From: Verrucomicrobiota bacterium
Lineage (GTDB): Bacteria; Verrucomicrobiota; Verrucomicrobiia; Limisphaerales; UBA1319
Reading direction: 5' to 3'
Assembly: GCA_022709905.1 (NCBI GenBank)
Contig: JAKLHY010000044.1
Coordinates: forward strand, 1 to 64,000
DNA length: 64,000 nt
Shown: positions 35,839 through 43,188 of the stretch, in pieces
Layout of the letters: each line of letters starts with the position of its first letter
How positions within the stretch are numbered: position 1 is the stretch's first letter
The notes under the pieces: generated by a model
Databases searched by the model: none
The model's input: the letters and a program-made list of their open reading frames with translations, nothing else
What the model was told of the DNA's origin: nothing
Translations under genes and position numbers: made by a program

Positions 35839-37230
35839 ATGCCTGGCAATATTGAAAGAGTATTGATTATCGGCCTGGATTGCGCCGAGCCATCGCTGGT
35901 CTTCGACCTTTGGAGGGGGTACCTGCCGAATTTGCGGCGCCTGATGGAACAGGGGGCCTGGACCACCATGAACTCGACCACGCCCCCCATCACCATCCCC
36001 GCGTGGTCTTGCATGATGACGAGCAAGGATCCCGGCACTCTGGGCATCTATGGTTTCCGAAACCGCAAGGATTTCACCTATGCCGGCCTGTCGTTCGCGA
36101 CATCGACAGCCGTCAAAGAGCCTCGTCTCTGGGACATTCTCGGCCAGGCGGGCAAGTCCTCAATTCTCCTCGGCGTGCCGGGAACCTACCCGGTGAGCCC
36201 AGTGAATGGGGCGATGGTCGGCTGCTTCCTCACCCCCGATCCGGCGACGAATAACTACACTTACCCGGCCAGCCTTCGCGACGAGATCGACGGCGTGCTC
36301 GGCAAAAATCAATACCGGGTGGATGTGTCCAATTACCGGACCGAGAACAAAGCGGATCTCCTTCGAGAAATCTATGAAATGACCGACCGACGATTTGCGC
36401 TGGCCAAGCATTGGATCCAGACCAAACCCTGGGATTTCTTCATGCTCGTCGAAATGGGGATTGACCGCGTTCATCATGCCTTTTGGAGGTATTTTGATCC
36501 GCAACACCGCAAGTATGAACCGGGAAGCCCGTACGCCCACGCCATCCGGGATTACTACCTGCATGTCGACCAACTCATCGGCGAACTCCTCGACCGCCTC
36601 CCGGCCCGGACCGCGGTTATCGTCGTTTCCGACCACGGCAGCAAACGCATCGACGGCGGCATCGCGATCAACGAGTGGCTCATCCGGCAAGGTTATCTCA
36701 CGCTGGCCGAATACCCGAAACAGCCAACGCCGCTGGGCATGCTCCCGGTGGACTGGACAAAAACCAAGGTTTGGAGCGAAGGCGGTTATTACGCGCGCGT
36801 CTTCATCAACCGCCAGGGCCGCGAGCCCCAAGGCATCGTCTCCTCCAGCCAGTACGAATCGCTGCGAGACGAGCTCATTCTTAAGCTTGAAGCCCTGGGC
36901 GATGAGGCGGGCCGGCCCATAGGCACCCGCGCTTACCGGCCCGAGCAACTCTACCGGAAGTGCAACGCCATCCCACCCGACTTGGTCACGATCTTCGGGC
37001 AGCTCCTCTGGCGCAGCATCGGCAGCGTCGGCTACCACGCCGTGCATGTCTTCGATAACGACACCGGTCCCGATGACGCCAACCACGCGCAGGACGCTTT
37101 GTTCATCATGAGCGGCCCCGGCATTCCCGCCGGCCGGATTGCGCCCATCGACCTGCTCGATGTCGCCCCGACGGTCTTGAAACTGCTCGGCTTTCCGGTG
37201 CCGCCGGATATGCAGGGCCGGGCGCTATAG
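35839..37230 (+). CDS. Alkaline-phosphatase-superfamily phosphohydrolase/phosphodiesterase B
   Basis: A 463-residue relative of the divergent gene A. It begins VLIIGLDCAEPSLVFDLW and has STTPPITIPAWSCMMTSKDPGTLGIYGF as the nucleophile block, VVSDHGSKRI at the second metal site and a late DDANHAQDALFIMSGPG histidine segment. The opening and DH motifs match the same COG3379-type group. The two genes are transcribed divergently with only 25 bases between, too little for two separate promoters. It ends before the cysC-sat pair, which converges with it. Confidence 0.82.
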   Translation: MPGNIERVLIIGLDCAEPSLVFDLWRGYLPNLRRLMEQGAWTTMNSTTPPITIPAWSCMMTSKDPGTLGIYGFRNRKDFTYAGLSFATSTAVKEPRLWDILGQAGKSSILLGVPGTYPVSPVNGAMVGCFLTPDPATNNYTYPASLRDEIDGVLGKNQYRVDVSNYRTENKADLLREIYEMTDRRFALAKHWIQTKPWDFFMLVEMGIDRVHHAFWRYFDPQHRKYEPGSPYAHAIRDYYLHVDQLIGELLDRLPARTAVIVVSDHGSKRIDGGIAINEWLIRQGYLTLAEYPKQPTPLGMLPVDWTKTKVWSEGGYYARVFINRQGREPQGIVSSSQYESLRDELILKLEALGDEAGRPIGTRAYRPEQLYRKCNAIPPDLVTIFGQLLWRSIGSVGYHAVHVFDNDTGPDDANHAQDALFIMSGPGIPAGRIAPIDLLDVAPTVLKLLGFPVPPDMQGRAL

Positions 37231-37263
37231 CCATCGGCGGCGGTCCGCGCACGCCCCGCCACT

Positions 37264-37291
37264 CCACATCAGGCGCCCCATGCGCCTGTGG
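37264..37291. terminator. Hairpin between converging phosphohydrolase B and cysC genes
   Basis: AGGCGC (37271-37276) and GCGCCT (37282-37287) form an inner stem extended by CCAC (37264-37267) and GTGG (37288-37291) with a three-base bulge. It lies between two converging stops. There is no T run, so termination is only possible. Confidence 0.35.
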
Positions 37292-37298
37292 CTCGGAA

Positions 37299-37832
37299 TC
37301 ATTCTATGTAACCCTCCTTGATCAGATACCTCCATATTTTATCCGCGCTTTCGTCGATCTTTTCGTATTCGGTTTTGATGGTGATTTCCGGATCGACCGG
37401 CTCCTCAAAGGGAGAGTCTATGCCCGTGAACTCCTTGATCTCGCCCGCAAGCGCTTTCTTGTACATGCCCTTGATATCCCGTTGCATGCACTCCTCGAGG
37501 GATGTCTGAACATACACAAGGATCACATGCTTAATCCGCTCCCGCGCCATTTCCCGGATCTCGTTCAAGGGCGAGACAAAGGCCACGAGAGTGGGCACAT
37601 GATTCCTGACCAGCAGCTTTGAAACAAAGATGATCCTCTCGTTGTTGAGTTTTCTGTCCTTTTGCGAAAATCCCAGATCTCGAGACAGCTCCTTGCGGAT
37701 CTCGTCTCCATCCAACATCTCCGCCTGGATGCCCACTGCGGACAGTCTCTTGCAGATTTCGTTTCCGAGCGTGGTCTTGCCCGCGCACGGCAATCCGGTG
37801 AACCATAAACAAAAAGGTTTGATTAATTTCAT
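37299..37832 (-). CDS. cysC: Adenylylsulfate kinase
   Basis: A 177-residue kinase that converts adenylylsulfate (APS) plus ATP to PAPS. The P-loop is GLPCAGKTT, the DGDEIRKELSRDLGFSQKDRKLNNERI segment is the APS-kinase hallmark, and MYKKALAGEIKEFTGIDSPFEEP is typical of the C-terminal half. It follows sat by 15 bases, giving a complete PAPS-making pair. A hand count of 37321-37380 gives 25 G+C of 60 against 39 of 60 at 37021-37080, so the DNA looks AT-richer than its neighbour, suggesting transfer. PAPS could feed sulfate reduction for assimilation or sulfotransferases; no PAPS reductase or sulfotransferase lies in the window. Confidence 0.93.
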   Translation of the reverse strand: MKLIKPFCLWFTGLPCAGKTTLGNEICKRLSAVGIQAEMLDGDEIRKELSRDLGFSQKDRKLNNERIIFVSKLLVRNHVPTLVAFVSPLNEIREMARERIKHVILVYVQTSLEECMQRDIKGMYKKALAGEIKEFTGIDSPFEEPVDPEITIKTEYEKIDESADKIWRYLIKEGYIE

Positions 37833-37847
37833 ATCGGTTTTAAGACT

Positions 37848-38996
37848 CTAAGTGACAAAAGGATGATCGTATGAAAATATAACGTCCAACACCTCGTCTC
37901 GCATCACAGGCTTCAACGCCTCGTAATCTCGACGCATAATAAATTCCCTCACCTGTGTCCCGCTGGGGGATATGTGGTAAATCTCATGATGCGGACACAG
38001 TTTCGCGGTGGTGTAGAGATCGCATCTTCTGCAGAAAAAGGCATTGCTGACTTTCATGATCTCCATCCCGATCCCCCCGATCTCATCGAAGATTCTGTGC
38101 GCCGCCAGCTTGTCATAATAGTCCCTGACCCCCGCATGGTCTCTGCCGACGATGAAATGCGTGCAGCCAAAGTTCTTTCTCACAATCGCGTGAAACACCG
38201 CCTCCCTGGGACCCGCGTAGTACATTCGGGAGTTGTAAACACTCACAAAAGATGAATTCACCGGATAATACTTGTCCACGAGTTCTTGATACACTTTCAG
38301 GATGACTTCATCTTTGAAGTCGCCCGGCTTCTTGCTTCCCACAATCGGATTGATGAACAAACCATCGACAAACTCCAGCGCCATTTTCTGAATGTATTCG
38401 TGCGCCCTGTGAGCCGGATTTCTGGTTTGAAAGCCCACGACGGTTTTCCACCCCTTTTTCCCAAAAATGCCACGGGTTTCTTCCGGAGTAAAATCGTAGC
38501 CGGGGTATTCGAGCGCGAACTCGTCCATCACCCAGATATTTCCTCCCACTACATAAGAGTCGGAAAGATTCATCAGTTGCACACCGGGATGCGACTTGTC
38601 GCAAGTGCCATAGACCTTCCCGCAGTAGGTTTCGCGATCGATCTCGTATTTATCCGAAACCTCAAGAACTCCCAGGAGGATATCCTTGCCCTTTCTGGTT
38701 TCTTTCAACAAGATCTGGGAACCGATTTGCGCCTGGGTCCATTTGGTCTTGGGCAGCGGAAAAACCAGCGGAATGCTCCAGGGCAAACCATTGGCCAGCC
38801 GGATCCGGGAAAGCACGCTTTCGTAATCCTCCTGATTCAGGTACCCCGTCAGCGGGCTGTAGAGACCTGTGGCGATATTTCGAAGCTCGCTGATCTGGTC
38901 GCGGGCAAGATAGACTTCAAAACAAACATCTTTTATATCCAGTTTATTTTTTGAAATAAACCGATTAACGAGAACTCCTCCGTGGGGGGGGATCAT
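37848..38996 (-). CDS. sat: Sulfate adenylyltransferase (ATP sulfurylase, single-chain type)
   Basis: A 382-residue enzyme making APS from sulfate and ATP. The nucleotide-binding motif is QTRNPAHRAHE, followed by the second conserved loop GRDHAG and a late CRRCDLYTTAKLCPH with paired cysteines, as in many thermophile and sulfate-reducer enzymes. It is the homo-oligomeric Sat type, not the CysD/CysN type of E. coli. The 15-base gap to cysC and lysine-rich, AT-richer DNA set the pair apart from the flanking genes. The start ATG at 38996 follows an unusually G-rich stretch that may hinder initiation. Confidence 0.93.
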   Translation of the reverse strand: MIPPHGGVLVNRFISKNKLDIKDVCFEVYLARDQISELRNIATGLYSPLTGYLNQEDYESVLSRIRLANGLPWSIPLVFPLPKTKWTQAQIGSQILLKETRKGKDILLGVLEVSDKYEIDRETYCGKVYGTCDKSHPGVQLMNLSDSYVVGGNIWVMDEFALEYPGYDFTPEETRGIFGKKGWKTVVGFQTRNPAHRAHEYIQKMALEFVDGLFINPIVGSKKPGDFKDEVILKVYQELVDKYYPVNSSFVSVYNSRMYYAGPREAVFHAIVRKNFGCTHFIVGRDHAGVRDYYDKLAAHRIFDEIGGIGMEIMKVSNAFFCRRCDLYTTAKLCPHHEIYHISPSGTQVREFIMRRDYEALKPVMRDEVLDVIFSYDHPFVT

Positions 38997-39356
38997 GAGA
39001 GTGTTGTATGCTTGCGGTTCGTGAATTGCCCAACAGGGGGGGTTGACCGCAGTGGGAGCGGCGAGGGCAACCGCTCGCCAGGACCAGCCTTAACACTCCA
39101 GCGGCACTTCTGCAACCAATCGGCGCGCCAGTCTGGGGCGGAGCCCCGATCCGCAGCCAATCGCCATTTCAGGATGTGCTTAGGCGATGCGACGGTTCCT
39201 TCGGACACAGCCGCGCTCCGAAGTGTCGAGGTAGGCTTAAGCGGGATTTCCATATGAGATGAAAGAGTGCCAAAAGCCTGAAGAGTTTGGCAAGCCCGCA
39301 CATCCGGTAGGATTCGGGGAGTCGGAAGTCGTTTCGGTTCAAAAGGCTGTCCGGTT
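38997..39356. other. Intergenic region with hairpin near a repeat-like sequence
   Basis: About 360 bases between the sat start and the end of the dual kinase gene, both on the minus strand. CTTCGGA (39199-39205) and TCCGAAG (39217-39223) form a 7-base stem with an 11-base loop containing AGCCGCGC. Short G/C-rich intergenic elements of this look are common in Verrucomicrobiota genomes, but I cannot confirm that this is a repeat. The minus-strand frame that spans it has no recognisable protein. Confidence 0.35.
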
Positions 39357-40745
39357 TTAGCCGAGACGTGGCCGCGGGATCCGCAGATCATGCGGACGGA
39401 GATTGCGTTCCCGGCAATAGTGATGGAGAAAGCAAACCCGATCCGCGCGGTGGTATTGAGGCAAGCCCGCCGTGCCGCGGGCCAGCCGGGCGAGATCGGC
39501 GATGGCCCTCTGAAGAGGAACAACGCCCATGAATCTCAAGCCGTCAAGGTCCAGCAGTCTCGGCCGGCCGTCGCGATCAATGACCACATTGGTCTCCTTG
39601 AGGTCGCGGTGCGAAAATCCTTCGTTATGCATTCGAGCGATGATGCGGGCGACGGCGCCGGCCATCTGCTGATTCCCCCCCTGAAACCGGCCCAGATCCA
39701 TCGCACCGGGAATCTCCTCCATGAGAAAGTAGCTGCGGCGAAGAAAAGGGCCCACGCGATCGTTCGCGGCGGCGATGGGTCTTGCGGTTGGTATCCCTAC
39801 CAACTCCAGGTGATAGGCTTTCCGAAACGCCGCCCAGGCTCGCGAGGGACGGAGGAGGTCTTTTAACAAACTGAAAGGCTTCCGGAAGTTGTGGCGCTTG
39901 AGGACCAGCCCCCCCTTTTTTCCCACCGTTGCGCTTCGACCGGGCTTGAGGATTTCGGCCTCAGACCGCAGGAATCCGTCTGGATCCCGCAAGATCGCCA
40001 CCACATCGTCCCGCAGATCAGGCAGGCGAACTCGCCAGACGAGTCGCCCATAACGTCGAGGTGCAAATTCACGGTTGTGTTTCCAGCACCTTTTCGATCG
40101 TCGGTAATAATGCCGGAGCCGCATGGCCCGGCTGATGGCCATCACTGCAGGGGAAACCGGCAGAGGAATAAACAAGGCCAAGAACGCCAGGTTCCGATCG
40201 CGTTCGAGCGGGCTCAAAGTCTGTCGGAGACATATCCCATGAAGATCGACCAGGCGGATTTGGTCCGTTTGGGGACAATACAGGATGTTGCCAGGGTGCA
40301 AATCGTTCTGCAAAACGCCTTTCGCATGCATCCGCTCGATCAAGCTCAACACCCTCTCAAGGGGCGGACCTTCTATCTCGTCCAGCGGCCGGCCGGGAAA
40401 CGATTCGGTAATCAAAATACTCTCCCGGAGGCCACGCCAGCTCCAACGCTCACCATGCGCAAGATGATGAACAATCGGGATATCCCGGTCGGCCAGTTGG
40501 CGAGCCAGATCCCACTCGTGGCGGGCCTGAGAGGATTTCAAGAAGAACTTGAGCGGGCGGAGGGGGTGCCGATCGTGACGGTATCGCTTGATGTAGCAGG
40601 TTTTTCCATCGATGGACGCGCGCGCGACCAGTTTGAACGGGGACTCTTTAACCACCTCAAAGGGCGCCGATAAAACCCGCGGCAGGAGCCGTGCGAAATC
40701 CTCCTCCGCTTCCCAACGCAGACCCTCGTGTGTCAATCGGACCAT
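39357..40745 (-). CDS. Dual-domain lipopolysaccharide kinase-like protein
   Basis: A 462-residue fusion of two kinase-like domains. The first (about residues 20-210) has ATP lysine in CYIKRYRHDRHP, catalytic loop HAKGVLQNDLHPGNILY and LVDLHGI at the DFG position. The second (about 230-455) has GGLVLKRHNFR, catalytic loop HNEGFSHRDLKETNVVI and RLLDLDGLRF. Both loops keep Asp and Asn, so both domains may be active. Single-domain members of the InaA/Kdo-kinase group normally act on lipopolysaccharide sugars; a tandem fusion could add two phosphates or act on two positions. It is divergent from another kinase-like gene. ATG 40745 is chosen as the family-like start. Confidence 0.8.
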   Translation of the reverse strand: MVRLTHEGLRWEAEEDFARLLPRVLSAPFEVVKESPFKLVARASIDGKTCYIKRYRHDRHPLRPLKFFLKSSQARHEWDLARQLADRDIPIVHHLAHGERWSWRGLRESILITESFPGRPLDEIEGPPLERVLSLIERMHAKGVLQNDLHPGNILYCPQTDQIRLVDLHGICLRQTLSPLERDRNLAFLALFIPLPVSPAVMAISRAMRLRHYYRRSKRCWKHNREFAPRRYGRLVWRVRLPDLRDDVVAILRDPDGFLRSEAEILKPGRSATVGKKGGLVLKRHNFRKPFSLLKDLLRPSRAWAAFRKAYHLELVGIPTARPIAAANDRVGPFLRRSYFLMEEIPGAMDLGRFQGGNQQMAGAVARIIARMHNEGFSHRDLKETNVVIDRDGRPRLLDLDGLRFMGVVPLQRAIADLARLARGTAGLPQYHRADRVCFLHHYCRERNLRPHDLRIPRPRLG

Positions 40746-40852
40746 GACCTTCACTCTGGAAACGAATCCGCCCTCTGTCAACGCAGGGTTCGGATTCGTC
40801 TCATCCCGCAAAAAGACTTGTCGCATCCGCCAGCCTGGTCTGTACTGGAGAG

Positions 40853-41665
40853 GTGGTCGTTACAATAACCTATGCACAGATCGTGCAAGCCCTGGGTCTG
40901 AAGTCGATCGAGGCGGTCAAGACCTGCCAGGGCGTCCTGGTCCAGAACCATAAAGGCCGTCGCGATATTCAACGCCTGGAATGGCCGGTTGCCGGAGGCG
41001 GCAAGATGGTGTTTTTTCTCAAGCGCATCTGGCAGCAGGACAAGAAGGACGGATTATGGTCCCTGCTGCGCCACGGAAAGCCGTGGTCGGTCTGCCGGCG
41101 TGAGTGGGAGAATTCTCTCCTCCTCCAATCGGCTGGGTTCCAGACGGCGGAGCTGGTGGCTTACGGCGAGGAATGCGGGCTTTTTTGGGAGCGCTTTTCA
41201 TTCCTGTTGACCCGGGCGGTGCCGGTGACACAAACCGTTGAGGACTTTGTTCAGGATTGTCATGACCGAACGCGCCGGCGAGAGGTGATTCGGGCCCTGG
41301 CCGCCGAGGTGCGGCGGCTTCACGATGCCGGTCTGGCGGCACCGGATCTGTTTTGCCGGCACCTTTTTGTCGAGCTGACCTCACAAGGCCCCCGGTTCCA
41401 TTGGATCGATATGTCCCGTCTGAATCGATGCCGACGAGTGTCGTTGCGCCGGCGGGCGCGGGATCTGGCGGCATTGAACGTGACCGCTCCGTTGCGATTT
41501 GTCTCCGCCCGGGAACGCCTTTTCTTCCTTCAGATCTACGCGGGTTCGGTCCACCGTCCCTTGTTTCGAAGAATCCGGAGCCGGGTGCGCCATCTCTTAA
41601 CGCGCCGAAAATTTAATGACTTCATCACATCCCACTCAGCGGCAAGCCTTCAGACAGGAAAATGA
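40853..41665 (+). CDS. Degenerate lipopolysaccharide kinase-like protein
   Basis: A 270-residue kinase-like protein starting at GTG 40853, with GGAG a few bases upstream. The ATP lysine is in VFFLKRIWQQD and the catalytic segment reads HDAGLAAPDLFCRHLFVEL: the Asp is kept, but the preceding His is Pro and the metal-binding Asn is His, as in WaaP-type loops. WIDMSRLNR follows at the DFG position and RARDLAALN matches the cluster consensus. It may be a WaaP-type enzyme or a non-catalytic regulator of its partners. It is divergent from the dual kinase gene and followed by methyltransferase 1. Confidence 0.7.
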   Translation: MVVTITYAQIVQALGLKSIEAVKTCQGVLVQNHKGRRDIQRLEWPVAGGGKMVFFLKRIWQQDKKDGLWSLLRHGKPWSVCRREWENSLLLQSAGFQTAELVAYGEECGLFWERFSFLLTRAVPVTQTVEDFVQDCHDRTRRREVIRALAAEVRRLHDAGLAAPDLFCRHLFVELTSQGPRFHWIDMSRLNRCRRVSLRRRARDLAALNVTAPLRFVSARERLFFLQIYAGSVHRPLFRRIRSRVRHLLTRRKFNDFITSHSAASLQTGK

Positions 41666-41701
41666 GGCCCAGCGCAATCGATGCGGGAATCCTGAACGGA
41701 T

Positions 41702-42535
41702 TTGATCCGGGCGGCAAAATCTCATTGCAGGGGGCCGAAAACTTACCTACGTTTGGTCGATTGCGTGCGCAAGAACGAATCGATTTACATTGAGAAAAAG
41801 GGTTTTCTCTCGGACTTGGCTCATCAAGATGAGCTGGCCTTCCGGGAATCCAAGGATCATTTGGCATTGGAATTCGGAAGCGAGGAAGAATGGTTGCGGT
41901 GTGTCACCGACGAGTTTCCCAGGTTCATTCCCTTTCTAACCGGCCCATGCAAAGTGAAGTTTCGGGGCCGCATCCTGGAAATCGGGGCGGGTGCGGCGTG
42001 GCTCAGCGCCGAACTGTCCAAGTTGCCGGAGGTCCAAGAAGTCTTCGCGACCGATTTCAGTCCTGCGCTTCTCAAGGATCAGGCCCCGCGTGTGTTCGAT
42101 CTTTTAAAGGCCAGATCGGATAAGATCCAACGCATGCCCGGCGATTTTCACCACCTGGATTTTCCCGGCAATCATTTTGATTTCGTGGTGGCCTCGGCGG
42201 TTTTGCATCATGCCGTCGATATGTCCCAGCTCTTGAGCGAAGTCCATCGTGTTCTCAAACCCGGCGGTCAGTTTGTGGCCATTCGCGAACAAATCTGGCC
42301 GTTGCTTAGCTTCAAGTCCCGGTCCAAAACCCAAGCCCGACTGGTCGCCGCCGGGGTGAATGAACATTATTACACCCTGGCCGAATACCGCCGATTCTTC
42401 GTCTCGGCAGGATTCCAGTTGACAACTGAGCCGGTCATCCTTGGCCAGGGCATTCGGACCTGGTGGGAACGGGCCGTTAACGGCCTGACCCATGCGCGGT
42501 ATGCTTTCCTGGCCTCCAAATCCTCGTTGTTATGA
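41702..42535 (+). CDS. SAM-dependent methyltransferase 1
   Basis: A class I methyltransferase of up to 277 residues. Motif I is ILEIGAGAAWLSAELSKL, motif II gives ATDFS, and FDFVVASAVLHHAVDMSQLLSEVHRVLKPGGQFVAIREQ carries the post-motif helix. The acceptor is not predictable; many such genes in glycan clusters O-methylate sugars. The start is uncertain: the frame opens at a TTG (41702), and a GTG at 41765 would give a protein beginning near KNESIYIEKKGF. The stop overlaps the next ATG by four bases (ATGA). Confidence 0.75.
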   Translation: MIRAAKSHCRGPKTYLRLVDCVRKNESIYIEKKGFLSDLAHQDELAFRESKDHLALEFGSEEEWLRCVTDEFPRFIPFLTGPCKVKFRGRILEIGAGAAWLSAELSKLPEVQEVFATDFSPALLKDQAPRVFDLLKARSDKIQRMPGDFHHLDFPGNHFDFVVASAVLHHAVDMSQLLSEVHRVLKPGGQFVAIREQIWPLLSFKSRSKTQARLVAAGVNEHYYTLAEYRRFFVSAGFQLTTEPVILGQGIRTWWERAVNGLTHARYAFLASKSSLL

Positions 42536-43188
42536 ACAACCCTCCCAACTCTTACCGTGGACGAACCAAGTATAATGAGGCAAAGGCCCGCCGGTACCAG
42601 GATCGAAAACCAGGAAAACACCTGGCCGAGATGAAGCTCATTGATCGGGCCTTTACGCTCATCCCCAAGACACATCGGATTCTGGACATACCCTGCGGGG
42701 GCGGCCGCGTGACCTTGCACCTGAGTCAATCGGGTTACGAGGTGTCCGGCGTGGATTTGTCGGATTCCATGCTGGCCATTGCCCGCAAGAACATCGCCAA
42801 CCACGGCCTGAAATGTTCCATCGAAAAACAGGACCTCGAACAGCTGTCCTATGCTGACCGGTCTTTTGATACGATCATTTCTTTCCGGCTCTTTCACCAT
42901 TTTCCAACCCGGGAAATCCGTGCGCGAGCCGTCGCCGAGCTTTGTCGTGTTGCCCGGGATTCTGTGGTGCTATCCTATTTCACCCCGTGGTCAGCCACCT
43001 CGCTGAAACGATGGCTGCGACGGACCATCGGCCTCACTCCCTCGGACAAGCACGCCACCTCGCTCCGGGAAATCCAGCGCTACTTTCAGGTCGCCGGTTT
43101 CTTTTTGGTGCGCGATTTTGCCCAAAGCCCCATGATTCACACTCTGCACCTGGCCGTCTTTCGGCGAACAAACGAGGGCAAACCATGA
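42532..43188 (+). CDS. SAM-dependent methyltransferase 2
   Basis: A 218-residue class I methyltransferase. Motif I is ILDIPCGGGRVTLHL (about residues 50-64), the acidic loop is VSGVDLSDSML and the post-motif region is FDTIISFRLFHHFPT. The ATG overlaps the stop of methyltransferase 1 and its own stop overlaps the carbamoyltransferase ATG (ATGA at 43185), so the three genes form a translationally coupled unit. A role in modifying the same glycan or lipid is inferred from this coupling. Confidence 0.82.
   Translation: MNNPPNSYRGRTKYNEAKARRYQDRKPGKHLAEMKLIDRAFTLIPKTHRILDIPCGGGRVTLHLSQSGYEVSGVDLSDSMLAIARKNIANHGLKCSIEKQDLEQLSYADRSFDTIISFRLFHHFPTREIRARAVAELCRVARDSVVLSYFTPWSATSLKRWLRRTIGLTPSDKHATSLREIQRYFQVAGFFLVRDFAQSPMIHTLHLAVFRRTNEGKP

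Noticed and set aside
38993..39523. A 176-codon minus-strand frame spanning the gap between sat and the dual kinase gene
   Set aside because: It overlaps the kinase C-terminus out of frame and has no recognised protein features.
31572..41665. Reading the kinase array as an anti-phage or toxin (HipA-like) system
   Set aside because: The loop patterns match lipopolysaccharide kinases (WaaP, InaA), and neighbours are glycan-modification genes rather than defence genes.
42942..43184. N-terminal extension of the carbamoyltransferase
   Set aside because: The extension overlaps methyltransferase 2 out of frame, and the family start coincides with the ATGA overlap at 43185.
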